Assembly (NCBI GenBank): GCA_041663325.1 | Contig: JBAZRN010000001.1 | Location: 1-64,000 of the forward strand | Source of the DNA: CAJBLF01 sp041663325 | GTDB lineage: Bacteria > Patescibacteriota > Gracilibacteria > Absconditabacterales > Absconditicoccaceae | Reading direction: 5' to 3' | Length of the DNA: 64,000 nt | Notes under the pieces: model-generated | What the model saw: the letters and a program-made list of their open reading frames with translations, nothing else | What the model was told of the DNA's origin: nothing | The model's database searches: none | In this document: one piece after another, positions 9,381 to 19,410 of the stretch | Position numbering within the stretch: the stretch's first letter is position 1 | How the letters are laid out: each line of letters opens with the position of its first letter | Translations under genes and position numbers: made by a program

Positions 9381-11930
9381 TTAGTCCTTTAATAGTTCTA
9401 TGCCTTTTCTCTTTGAGAAAAATTTCACTCATTCAAATCGAAAGACGCTCAGAAGTCATCCTGCTAGTGCAAGAATAAAATACCCAATGCGCATAGAGGT
9501 GAAGTAGAAAATATTCTGAACTGCAGGGATATATACCATTATAATAAGACATACTAATGCTCACAAAATCACAGGAATTAAAGCTGTGTTTCTTATTTTA
9601 AGCATGTAGATAATGTTATGTGTCCATGAACGGTTAACTAAAATGAGTCAAATGTTTCCTACGATAAGTGTTACGAATGCTGCAGTTTTCGCAGTAGTTT
9701 CAGATTGTCACATTCGAATAAATAATTTGAATATTATGAGTACCGTGCATAAAGCAAAAAATCATTGTAATACACTCAGAAATAATGTCTTTTTCCCAAA
9801 AAGCGGTTCTTTGGGATCACGAGGAAAACGAGACATGATATTTGCTTCTTCTTTTTCTCCTTCAAAAATTATTGAACATGCTGGATCTATAAGTAACTCC
9901 ATAAAGACGATATGTATAGGATATAAGATAAGTGGTCGTCAAAAAAGAATTGGCAAAATAGCCATGCCTGCTATAGGAATATGAACACTAACGATGTATA
10001 TCATCGCCTTTTTGAGATTATCAAAAATTTTTCTTCCCATTCTGACGCCATGGACTATGGATGAAAAATCGTCATCGAGCAATACGATTGCTGATGATTC
10101 TCTCGCGACATCTGTTCATCTCTGTCCCATAGCTATTCCTATATGTGCTGACTTGAGTGCTGGCGCATCATTGACTCCATCACCAGTCATGGCAACAAAA
10201 TGACCTTGTTTTTTAAGAAGATTTATAATGATAAGTTTTTCTTCGGGAGCGACTCTTGCGAGGACGTTGGTATTTTCTATTTTTTTGAGTAATTGTTCTT
10301 CAGAAAGTTTTTCTAATTCTTCTCAAATAAGTACATTTTCTGGATGAGCAAGTCCTATCTCTTTTGCAATATATTGTGCGGTAGTAGGGTAATCTCCCGT
10401 TATCATTATTACTTTGATCCCTGCGCGATAACATTCTTGTATTGCATGAGGAACAGTTTCTCTGATAGGATCTATCCATCCGATAAGTCCGATAAATTCG
10501 AATTTCAGATCAGTTTGTGATTTTGGTAGTTTATTTCCCTGAAATTTTGCTTTGGCTACTCATAGAATTCTCAGTCATTCTTTTGCCATGGATTCGAATT
10601 GTTCTATTACTTCTTTTTTCTGATTACTGTCCATATTGCAGAGTTCCATAATAGCTTCTGGTGCTCATTTGCTTGCTATAGCAAAATGATCATCATTTGG
10701 CTTCTTTCGTACATGAGAAAGGGCAAGCAATTTTTTGGTAAGCGGGTATTCTTGGATAAGAGTAAAATCGTGAATATGTTCAGGATCTATATTGTTTCAT
10801 AATTTCATCAATGCTTTTTCCATGGGATCGAAAGGATCTTTTTTGCTGGCAAGGATTCCATATTCTATGAGTTTGTGGAATTCTTCAGGAATCTTGTTAC
10901 CGTTTTTTATATCAAAAAGCTTCTCATTAGCATATAATTTTCTGACGGTCATTCTATTCCATGTTATTGTCCCTGTTTTATCAGTACAGAGAACAGTAGC
11001 TGCTCATAAAGTTTCTACGGCAGCCATTTTTCTGGTGAGCACATTTTTCTTGGACATTCTCCATGCTCAGATAGCGAGAAATACTGTCAATACTACAGGG
11101 AATTCTTCTGGTAATATTGCCATAGCAAGTGTCAATCAAGATAATAATCATTGGGTTCGATTCCCGTATATGCTGACATATATGACGAATACACATACGC
11201 ATAATGTTATCGCTATGATAAATGCTGTAGTAACTATTTTCTTTACTTCTTTTTGGAGTAATGTTTTTTCGCTTTTTATACCACCAAGTGCTTTTCCTAT
11301 ACGACCCATTTCTGTATTTATTCCGATAGAGAGAACTTTAACCACGCATTGTCATTGGACGATCATAGTTCCAGAAAAGAGGAATGGCTGATCATCTCCT
11401 CCTGGTCTAGATTTTAAAAAATCTATTTTTTCTGACGCTGATTTTCTGACAGGAACTGATTCTCCGGTTAGCAATGATTCATCTACGCTACAATTTCTGC
11501 TTCGCAAAACCACACAATCTGCAGAGACCTTATCTCATTCATTCATAATAATAATATCATCTACAACGACTTCTCTTCCTGCTATCCTTATCTGTTGTCC
11601 ATCTCTGATGACCAATGCTCTTGGACTTGAAAGATCTTTGAGCGCTTGTAGCGCGTTCTCAGTCTTATTTTCTTGATAGATTGCGATAGCTATAATGAAG
11701 AATATAGATCCAAGAAGAATCAAGGCTTCCTGAATATCTCCGAGGAAAAGGTAAAGTATTCCGCATGCTAGTAATAGTAGCAGCATAGGTTCTTTGATGA
11801 CGTCTCGTATAATACCAAAAATATTTTTCTTCTTAGCGGAAGGAAGTTCATTATATCCATCTCTAATTATTCTTTCGTTCACTTCCTTGATAGAAAGTCA
11901 TTGGAGCTTTTTTACTTCTGCTTCGGTCAT
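9381..11930 (-). CDS. P-type cation-transporting ATPase (P2 type, calcium-like)
   Basis: An 849-residue membrane pump. Visible in order: an N-terminal cation-ATPase domain, two transmembrane helices (MLLLLLACGILYLFLG), the actuator domain with LTGES, two more helices, the phosphorylation site CTDKTGTIT with Asp near residue 317, a nucleotide-binding domain, and a hydrophobic C-terminal third. The sequence class is that of P2 ATPases (Ca2+ or Na+/H+-type); the ion is not determined. ATG codons at 11930 and 11939 are both possible starts. Many UGA-Gly codons are used. Upstream is an AT-rich divergent promoter region shared with the DUF378 gene. Confidence 0.92.
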
Positions 11931-12121
11931 GAAAACCATAATTAAAATATTTTGAAGATTAAAATATTATAAAAACTTATATACTATATACTTGTAGTAT
12001 CTAATCTTTCAATTTTTTAATGTTTTAGTCTTTTAATACAAGGTTTTCAAATATTTCTTGCATTTCTCGTCTAAATCCATTATATAGTATATGTTCTCAT
12101 TTATTTTTATATATCATTACT

Positions 12122-12343
12122 ATGAAAAAATTTACTAACTCACAAAATCTCAGAAAGATTGCATGGGTAATCCTTATTATTGGAGGACTCAATCGAGGGT
12201 TGATGTGATTGTTCAATTTTGATGTTGTAGCATGGATTTTGGGATATGGATTTTTTGCTCGTGTAGTATATACACTTGTATGAATTTCTACTGTATATGT
12301 ACTTCTCTATCCAAAGACGGCTTCTCATACTCCGCTCAGATAA
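12122..12343 (+). CDS. DUF378 family small membrane protein
   Basis: A 73-residue protein with two hydrophobic helices. The family pattern is visible: IIGGLNRGLMGLFNFDVV followed by ARVVYTLVGIS, with UGA coding two of the glycines. DUF378 proteins are small inner-membrane proteins of unknown role. It starts at ATG without a Shine-Dalgarno site and ends at TAA, 72 bases before ung. Confidence 0.85.
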
Positions 12344-12415
12344 ATAATTTCTACTGCATATACATAGTATGTTGTTTTACTTGTTTTTTCTATTAATTTG
12401 GTCGATAGTAATAAT

Positions 12416-13084
12416 GTGCAAATAGATGCCTCATGGAAATCGGTTCTTGCTGATGAATTTGTTAAGCCATATTTTGCTCATATCAAAGAAGTTTTGCTTC
12501 AAGAAAAACAACTTGGACATATAATTTATCCTAAATGATCAGATATTTTTAACGCTTTTAATCTGACCCCGTTTGACAAGGTGAGAGTCGTGATTCTCGG
12601 GCAGGATCCCTATCATGGGCAGTGAGAAGCTCATGGATTATGTTTCTCTGTACAGGATGGAGTGAGACAACCGCCATCACTTCAAAATATTTTCAAAGAA
12701 CTGCAAGATGATTTATGAATCACTCCGCCAAAGAGTGGAAATCTGACTAGACGAGCTCAACAAGGTGTGTTTCTGCTCAACGCTATTCTGACGGTCAGGA
12801 AAAATACTCCTGCTTCGCACAAAGATATTTGATGGCAGCAATTTACTGACGCAGTGATCAAAAAGTTATCTGATGAAAAAAAATGATTAATTTTTCTTCT
12901 TTGGTGAGCTTTTGCTCAGAGCAAGGAGGCTCTTATAGACACGAGTAGACATATCGTTTTGAAGTGTCCACATCCATCGCCATTCTCTGTTCATAAGTGA
13001 TTTTTCTGATGCAAACATTTCTCCCGGGTGAATGAAATTTTGAGAAGCAGAGGAGAGAAAGAAATCAATTGGGACTTGAAATAA
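12416..13084 (+). CDS. ung: Uracil-DNA glycosylase (family 1)
   Basis: Removes uracil from DNA in base-excision repair. The protein is about 222 residues. The catalytic motif GQDPYHGQG with the water-activating Asp is near residue 60, and the HPSPFSVHKGFFGC block holds the second catalytic His. LLNAILTVR and FLLWGAFA are also family blocks. About eight glycines are UGA, including invariant ones. No ATG fits the N-terminus; GTG at 12416 gives the usual start of the fold, and TTG at 12398 is an alternative. Confidence 0.93.
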
Positions 13085-13085
13085 A

Positions 13086-13454
13086 ATGGAAAGGTTGAAA
13101 GATGGAAGGGTTGAAAAGTTGGTGTTATTTTACTTTGAAATTATTATGCCAATATCAAAATTTAGAAAATATTTAGGATTCGTTTTGCATGTGGTATTTT
13201 TTGTTGTAATGATATCTTCTATTTTTCGGTTGCATTGGTATCGGGTACTCTTGGTGTTTGCCTTATTAAGAATACAAGATTTCATATTCGGAGGATGTAT
13301 CCTTACTCGGCTTGAATTTTGAGATTTTAGGCGTCAATGGATCAAATATCATTATATAAAAATGAGCAAATTTCCCACAAAATATTTTGCTGTATGATTT
13401 GATCGGCTTTTCCCTCTTGTACTTGTTTTGCTGGCGTATTGTATTCAAAGATAG
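13086..13454 (+). CDS. Small predicted membrane protein
   Basis: Up to 122 residues, starting one base after the ung stop. It has three hydrophobic segments (two in the region HVVFFVVMISSIF to LLVFALL, one at the C-terminus, FPLLVLVLLAYC). The first 20 codons look like an intergenic word repeat (GTTGAAA units), so an internal ATG at 13146 (102 residues) may be the real start. Family not recognised. Confidence 0.55.
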
Positions 13455-13484
13455 AATATTTTTTTAGATTAGATGTAATCTCAA

Positions 13485-14300
13485 TTACTTAAAATATTTC
13501 ATAATTTCTTTTTTAAACATTTCAGCGTCTTTTCTATTGCGTCTGATGGTAATTTTGCATTCCGTCTTCATTTTGAAAATGTTTTGAAATGGTTCTGGTT
13601 TAAAGTCTTGGATGTTTTCTATGGTATCAAATAGGACCTTGAAGTATTGATTGATAATTGTCGGGAATACTGATTCAAGTATATAATCTCCTATAATGTT
13701 TATAAAATATCCTTCTTTAAGAAATTTAGTTTTGTTACTACAGATAACTTCTATTCATTGTACTCTTAAAATATTTGCAGCGTGCTGATCCATAATACTT
13801 TCATTGCCTGCAAGCAAATAGACTTTTTTTAATTGTTGTTTCATGTTTTTAACATTAGTAGTCTCAGTTTCGGGTATTCATAAGATATGATAGAGATGTG
13901 CATTATACATATACAAGCTTTCATTTTCTGTATATTTCAAAGCCATCGCACTTAATAAATCTGCCCGAACATTATCCAGGTCGATGAGTGATGATGCATA
14001 AAATATTTTTTGTTCTCATTCTTTGAGGTCTATTTTTAAATCGTTCGTTTCTAGATATGTTTGTCTGACCTTATTGGTAAGTTCAATCAACGATAATATC
14101 CATGCGGTGTGAAGTTTTAGTTTCCCCTGTTCTTTACTTAAAATCTGATTCTCTAAGAGAGTATCAATAATTTTATAAAAATTAGGAAGAGATATCTTTT
14201 CCTTTTTGGCAATCGCCTTATGAAGTGTCTGTATTGTATAATTCTGATTCTCTGCCAATTCAAAGAATATCTTATCATAGATTGGTTTACTGAAAAACAT
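13485..14300 (-). CDS. Winged-helix-type hypothetical protein
   Basis: A 271-residue protein. The N-terminal 70 residues look like a winged helix-turn-helix (YTIQTLHKAIAKKEKISLPN, then FYKIIDTLLENQILSKE and a basic wing). The remainder is a helical domain without recognisable motifs. One UGA-Gly lies near residue 95. It may be a DNA-binding regulator, perhaps TrmB- or RepA-like in architecture, but I cannot assign a family. It is divergent from the three-gene island that starts at 14461. Confidence 0.6.
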
Positions 14301-14460
14301 GTCTTTTTCTCAAAAATTAAAATTATCACATAATGATAATCCTTTCTCTAAAATTATCAAGTCTATTTACATTCGATATTAAATCATTACATCTGAAAAT
14401 GTCAAATAAAATAGAAAATAAAAAAATAAACAAAAAACTAAAAAATAGGAGGTTATTACC

Positions 14461-14874
14461 ATGGAAACAAAGGAAACAAAAATCGGCTATTTGCTTGAAT
14501 GTGGACATATGTCGTATATGTCGCTTTATGATGAGCGTGCCACTACTCTTTGGTATATCAAATTCCTTTATCATAAGGAAAATTGGTTTATAGAAGAGTG
14601 CCCTGATTTGTTTCAAAAGCTAAAAAAAGTTATTATCACTGAACTTCAATTAGCGGCTGAAAAAAATCAAAAAGATAAACCAAAATTTAATTGGGGAACT
14701 TGGTGTAAAGAGGAAATACCAACAGAAAGTAAAATTGATTATGATGTACAAAGAATGATCAGAGAAGATGATTATGTCGGTTGTCGTTACTCTGCTGGAA
14801 GAAAAAATGTAATGGGGTTTATACTAACTAAAGCTTCTATGATCCGTGAAGAGTTATTTAAAAAAAGTCGTTGA
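14461..14874 (+). CDS. Hypothetical protein, first gene of a possible foreign island
   Basis: A 137-residue soluble protein of unknown family, with Cys/His residues near the start (LECGHMSYM). It has a strong Shine-Dalgarno sequence, AGGAGG, eight bases before the ATG, which most genes here lack. All six glycines are GGN codons. It ends at TGA; if read in code 25 the protein gains only Gly-Phe before TAA at 14880. The neighbours 14912-15148 and 15148-15621 share these traits, pointing to a transferred operon from a standard-code bacterium or to a chimeric assembly. Confidence 0.7.
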   Translation: METKETKIGYLLECGHMSYMSLYDERATTLWYIKFLYHKENWFIEECPDLFQKLKKVIITELQLAAEKNQKDKPKFNWGTWCKEEIPTESKIDYDVQRMIREDDYVGCRYSAGRKNVMGFILTKASMIREELFKKSR

Positions 14875-14911
14875 TTTTAAACAAAAAACTAACTTAAAAT
14901 AGGAGGTAAAT

Positions 14912-15148
14912 ATGAATTCGAGCCCAAAAGGGAATGGATGGTCAGACGATTGGTTTGATTTTGCTTGCTTTAAAATGCTTTGTGCGATTTTTGTTGTTTT
15001 GTTTGTTGTAGGGTTAATAAAATATTCTGAACAGAAAGAGACAACTAAAAAATCAGTTTGCAAAAATTGTTCTAAGAATTCTTTTTCTATACGTAAAGTT
15101 CCTGTGTCCCAAATTGGAAGATTTTGGATAATTGAAAAAGATAAATAA
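14912..15148 (+). CDS. Small single-pass membrane protein
   Basis: A 78-residue protein. One hydrophobic helix (FKMLCAIFVVLFVVGLI) lies at about residues 21-37, followed by a Lys/Cys-rich tail with CKNC. It has an AGGAGG Shine-Dalgarno sequence with good spacing and ends at TAA, overlapping the next ATG in TAATG. No UGA codons occur. The leader resembles that of the preceding gene (both contain AACAAAAAACTAA before the Shine-Dalgarno site). Family unknown. Confidence 0.65.
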   Translation: MNSSPKGNGWSDDWFDFACFKMLCAIFVVLFVVGLIKYSEQKETTKKSVCKNCSKNSFSIRKVPVSQIGRFWIIEKDK

Positions 15149-15621
15149 TGAAACTTTTAAAACAAAAAATCATGAAAACAAAAATTGAAAACAAAAAAGA
15201 ATTGACGAAATGCATCGTCGGTCTGGTATTTATTATTTTTCTTATCTCTGTTATGGTGAAATATTGCAGCCCTGGCGAGAGAAAATATGTCTTTTTTGGA
15301 GAAGATGGTTACACGCAATACAATGTAATTGGTAACGATAGTATTCGTTCTATATTGTATAATAATGGGTGCAAACCCTACTACATTGCAACTATAATTA
15401 ATGTTAGTAATTATTCGTTTTTTGAGGAAGTATTTCTTTTGAAACATGATTCATTTGTTTTTAATGAAATACAAGTAAATCCTGGTGATACAGTTATATT
15501 AAAAAAACATGAAGAAATAACTGATCGTTGGAAATATGTTGATGAGTGTGGTCATCAAATTCCTTTTAATAATATTCATTGTGTTGGATACTTTGAAAAA
15601 TCGGAATTTCATAAATATTGA
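15148..15621 (+). CDS. Membrane-anchored hypothetical protein
   Basis: A 157-residue protein translationally coupled to the previous gene through TAATG. An N-terminal helix (CIVGLVFIIFLISVMV, residues 26-41) is followed by an exported-looking beta-rich domain. Nine glycines are all GGN. It ends at TGA, and a strong rho-independent terminator follows 11 bases later. In code 25 it would read through into the terminator for about 15 residues. The terminator placement suggests TGA was the original stop. Confidence 0.7.
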   Translation: MKLLKQKIMKTKIENKKELTKCIVGLVFIIFLISVMVKYCSPGERKYVFFGEDGYTQYNVIGNDSIRSILYNNGCKPYYIATIINVSNYSFFEEVFLLKHDSFVFNEIQVNPGDTVILKKHEEITDRWKYVDECGHQIPFNNIHCVGYFEKSEFHKY

Positions 15622-15632
15622 AACTGACTATT

Positions 15633-15662
15633 AACCGGGAGTATTTCTTCCGGTTTTTTTTT
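15633..15662 (+). terminator. Intrinsic terminator of the three-gene island
   Basis: AACCGG and CCGGTT pair around an 11-base loop, followed by a run of T. It begins 11 bases after the TGA that closes the last island gene. Confidence 0.85.
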
Positions 15663-15688
15663 CTAGAAATTATTTTTTATCGCCATTT

Positions 15689-18435
15689 CTAACTATAGTC
15701 CTCAAATTTATCCATTCCATCATTTCAGATAAATATCTTGTAGTCGGGTAATATATCTTTGATTGCATTTTTCAATGCGGTTATCGTAAGGATTCTAGGT
15801 TCGTGATGAAAACGATCTATCCTATCTTCTATTACAATTGAAGATGTTTCTTTATTGAAGGTAAGAAATCATCAGCCGAGAATTACTTTTTCAGTAAGCT
15901 TATATTTCTCCATCAGAAGCTCTGCGTTCATAAATGAATCATCAAACATCAGCGAATAGAGATGCTCCTTAGGATCATACAAAAATACGTAATGTCCCTG
16001 CATGTTTCCTTTTTCATTCCGGTTTCCGTTGAGAAGCACCTGCACCTTCGGGAAATTCACTGCAACGGGGATGGTGATATTTACGTCAAATCTACGTTCA
16101 GAAGGAATATTCCTATATGCACGCATATCCATATTGAGCACTTCTTCTCTTCTCAATTGCAATCCAAGTTCTTGCGCGAATTTATCCAATTGATGCACTG
16201 AAGCCAAATTGTTCTTGTCATATCCAATGATTCACTCGTCCCTATAAAAAATGTTTTCCTTGTTTTGTTTGTCTAAGATGCGTTCCGGAGTGCGTAATCT
16301 ATGGATATAATATGTTTCCAGCGGCGGGTGCGGCGGCAAATCCAATGTGATGCCAAGATCTATCGCTGTTTTCTTTATCTTCTCTATCTGATTGATTTCA
16401 TAGATTCCGAAATTGCTGATGTCGTATTGCAAGTTATCATATCCTTTCTGAAGAATTTCTTGAATTTTTTCTTTGTCGTGTTGTATAGGCAATCATAGTT
16501 TTTGGACTATAGCAAGAAAAATTTCTAACTGATACAGTTCTTTCAAATCATTTTGACTTTTTTCGTATGTTTTTATGACGAAATCGTTGTCATGATTATA
16601 CAGCATGCCATACAATGAAATTCTTTTTGTTATGGCAATAATATCTTTTTCTATATTGTTCATTCCATTAATTCGGTTGTTAAGTATTTGTTTGATGATT
16701 GCGTGCAATATTGCTCACAATGTCTCAGAATTCAAGACAAAGGAGCTATCAAATTTTTCCTGAATTTCTTTCTCAAGCGTTTTTATTTTTTCTACGTCTT
16801 TCAAAAATAAATGTCTTTGTCTCATTTCTTGCTGATATTTCTTATGATTGTCATCCCAAAGATATATTTTTTCCAAAAAATCTTTTATTTTTTCGTATCA
16901 TATTTGTGGATACATTCACCTCAATACCACGGTCTCTGCTCGTTTGCCGCTTCATGGCGCAGACGCGCATCTCATATAAAATCTCACATCTCGAAGATAT
17001 CCTTCGCTTTTCCTTATTTCCTCAAAATCAAATCACTCCCCGAAAATTTCTTTNNNNNNNNNNCTCATAAAAGTTTTTTCTTCTGATTTATTTTTTCTTT
17101 TTCGAGAAAAATTGCTTCTTGCCATGCATCAGGTAAGGTAATATTTTTCTCTTCGATACGGTCTCTTCTTGATCTCGAAGGCTGATGATAGCATCATCGG
17201 ATATTGTTGGCAATATATATTTTGATATCGGAAGCGATGGGAAGATCTATATCCAACCTATGGTTTTTACGTCTTCTTGCATCAGCATATTGGTCTAAAA
17301 CTTTTCGCATGATTTTATCTTTTTCTTCTTCTGTCTCTGGATTATATTTTTTGTGTCTTTCAAGAATTATTCTTTTTATTGTTTCTTTTTCATTATTGTC
17401 GAAATCAGCAGCAACGGTATATTTCATTCGCTCCTCAATTTTCTGTTTGTCAGTCTGCAATAGGGATCTCGTATTATTCTGCATGATAGTAAGCATGTCA
17501 GAAGATGTTTGTGAAATAATCGCAGGAAGATTCTGAGTAGTGTCTATTTTTTTCTCTTGTAATCTTGGAACGGGTTTCCCTTCATCGTAAAAATACTTTT
17601 TATATTGTTTTTCTTTCTGTGTCGAAGTTTGAAATTTTCAGTTCTGAAGGTCAAATCAGAGAAAAACGTTATTAAAATATTCTTCTTTTTCTGCATATAT
17701 TTCATGGATAATGTTTTTGACGCTGTAATATCCAGAAGCGAAATCTTCTTCTTTTGCGTATGCAGACTCATGGTGTGTAATAGCAGAATCATCTGAAGAT
17801 AACAGTTCTTTGATAGCTTTGGATTGTTTGCTTTCTATGGCTTTCTGTTGCTTTTCTTGTAGTTGTTCTTCTTTCGCTCTCTTTTCTTTTTCTAGCATCC
17901 AAAATAGTTTATTGCTGATTTTTTTTATTGCCTCTTTAAATTCTGTGAGAACCTCGACAAATCTTTCTTGTTCAGAAATCTCCTGTAGCGTTCATGCATA
18001 CATATTATATCAGATAGAGATATCATTCGCGGTAAGCGGATCGTCTTTGAATGCGGTCTTATGATTAATTTGCCATTCGAAATTGTTGTCTTTGAAATCA
18101 TAGAGATCATGCAGAAGAAAATCAATAATTTCATGATGTTTCCCTTCTTCGCTCATAAAATGACCATCGTCTACATCTTTTATCGTAATTGCAAAATCAT
18201 TATCAATGTTTTTTGTCGGATGGCTGAAATAGAAAGCAATAATCTGATCTGAGTAATTAACGAGCGTATTGAAAAATGTGACAACGTCTTCTTTGGATTG
18301 GATAGTTGTAGTGTTTAGAAAATTTTTCATTTGAGAAAAAATATGGTCAATGCCATGAGGCGAGTCAATTCTATCTAGAGTATTTTTTAAATTTACCATG
18401 AAATCATGAGGCGTAAACATTTTCTTTATAGACAT
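15689..18435 (-). CDS. Large hypothetical protein interrupted by an assembly gap
   Basis: About 915 codons on the minus strand if the gap is ignored. It is highly charged and helical, with a Glu/Lys/Gln-rich coiled-coil region (near 17800-17900) and no signal peptide or membrane helix. UGA-Gly occurs throughout. Ten N lie at 17054-17063; the frames on the two sides differ by one base, so the N run is a placeholder and the true length is unknown. It may be one gene or two. The C-terminal part ends at TAG. Family unrecognised. Confidence 0.55.
17054..17063. other. Assembly gap (10 N)
   Basis: Ten undetermined bases inside a long minus-strand coding region. The reading frame shifts across the run, so it does not represent a measured length. 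Confidence 0.99.
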
Positions 18436-18532
18436 TATCTTTGATTTGTCAAACGCATATTCTATGAAATGTTGTTATGTACATTTACACTAATTCGCAC
18501 TTTTTCTTCCGGTTTTTGTGTCAAAAAAAGAA

Positions 18533-18560
18533 TTGACAATAAAAAGGAGATTAGTATACT
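18533..18560 (+). promoter_or_regulatory. Promoter of dinD
   Basis: A TTGACA -35 hexamer (18533-18538) and a TATACT -10 hexamer (18555-18560) are separated by 16 bases. The dinD reading frame begins at 18588. Confidence 0.7.
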
Positions 18561-18579
18561 TCAAATACTTTTATTTGAA
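18560..18579. promoter_or_regulatory. Perfect palindromic operator at the dinD start site
   Basis: TTCAAATA, four bases, then TATTTGAA: a perfect 8-4-8 inverted repeat that begins at the last base of the -10 box and covers the expected transcription start. That position suits a repressor. DinD genes are damage-inducible elsewhere, so this is a candidate SOS-like operator, but it is not the classical LexA box. Confidence 0.6.
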
Positions 18580-18587
18580 TAACCAGT

Positions 18588-19402
18588 ATGCACATGGATC
18601 TCAGAGTATTTGAACAAGTATAAAAAACTAACGAACATCATCAAGACTACCGAAAAGCTCGCGAATTAGCCAAAATTCTTGAATATTATGATTATCGTAA
18701 TTTTCTTAATGTTATCGATAAGGCTAAGTTAGCTTGTGTAAACAGTGGGTATGATGTAAATGAGCATTTCGTTGATATCACCGAACCCCAGAAATCTCGC
18801 AATCAGTATTGAGAAGTTGAAGGACAAATGCTCTCTGATATACAACTTTCTCGTTATGCCTGCTATCTTATCGTCCAAAATGCTGATCCATCCAAAGAAA
18901 TAGTCGCTCTTGGACAGACATATTTTGCTATCCAGACAAGAAAACAAGAAGTTCAGAACCAATATATAGAAGATAATAAAAGACTCTATCTCAGAGAAGA
19001 GATGAAAACTCATAATAAAAAATTGATGAGTACGGCAAAAGAAGCTTGAGTATCCAATTATGCAGAATTTAACGATGCTGGATATATATGATTGTACGGC
19101 ATGAGGGCAAAACAAGTACAAAACATAAAAAACTAAAAGATTCTGAAGGCTTGTTAGATCATATTTGAAGCGAAGAATTGGCTGCCAATCTTTTTCGTGC
19201 AACGCAAACGGAAGCAAAAATTAAGAGAGAATCAATCAAGTGACAATCCAAAGCAAATCTAACTCATTTTGAGGTTGGGAAAGAAGTAAGAGAAACAATT
19301 AAAAAAATCTGATGAACTATGCCAGAAAAATTACCTGTAAGCGATAATATCAAAGAGGCTAAGAAGAGAATCAAGCAACAACAGAAATTAGCTAAGAAAT
19401 AG
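18588..19402 (+). pseudogene. dinD: DNA-damage-inducible protein D, disrupted
   Basis: Strong similarity to DinD along the whole length: RKARELAKILEYYDYRNF near the start, LSRYACYLIVQNADPSKE, GQTYFAIQTRKQEVQ, RLYLREEMKTHNKKL, then LDHIGSEELAANLFRATQTE and GGTMPEKLP. Two lesions break it: an in-frame TAA at 18621, twelve codons in, where a Lys codon is expected, and a -1 frame change near 19121-19133. The change falls at A-AAA-AAC followed by TAA, a canonical slippery heptamer. UGA-Gly is used in both frames, so this is a resident gene. It may be a pseudogene, a sequencing artefact, or partly frameshift-expressed. Confidence 0.85.
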
Positions 19403-19410
19403 GGCTTATA

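Noticed and set aside
10792..11391. A 199-codon plus-strand frame opposite the P-type ATPase.
   Set aside because: It is a shadow of the ATPase gene, whose DKTGT and transmembrane blocks are intact on the minus strand.
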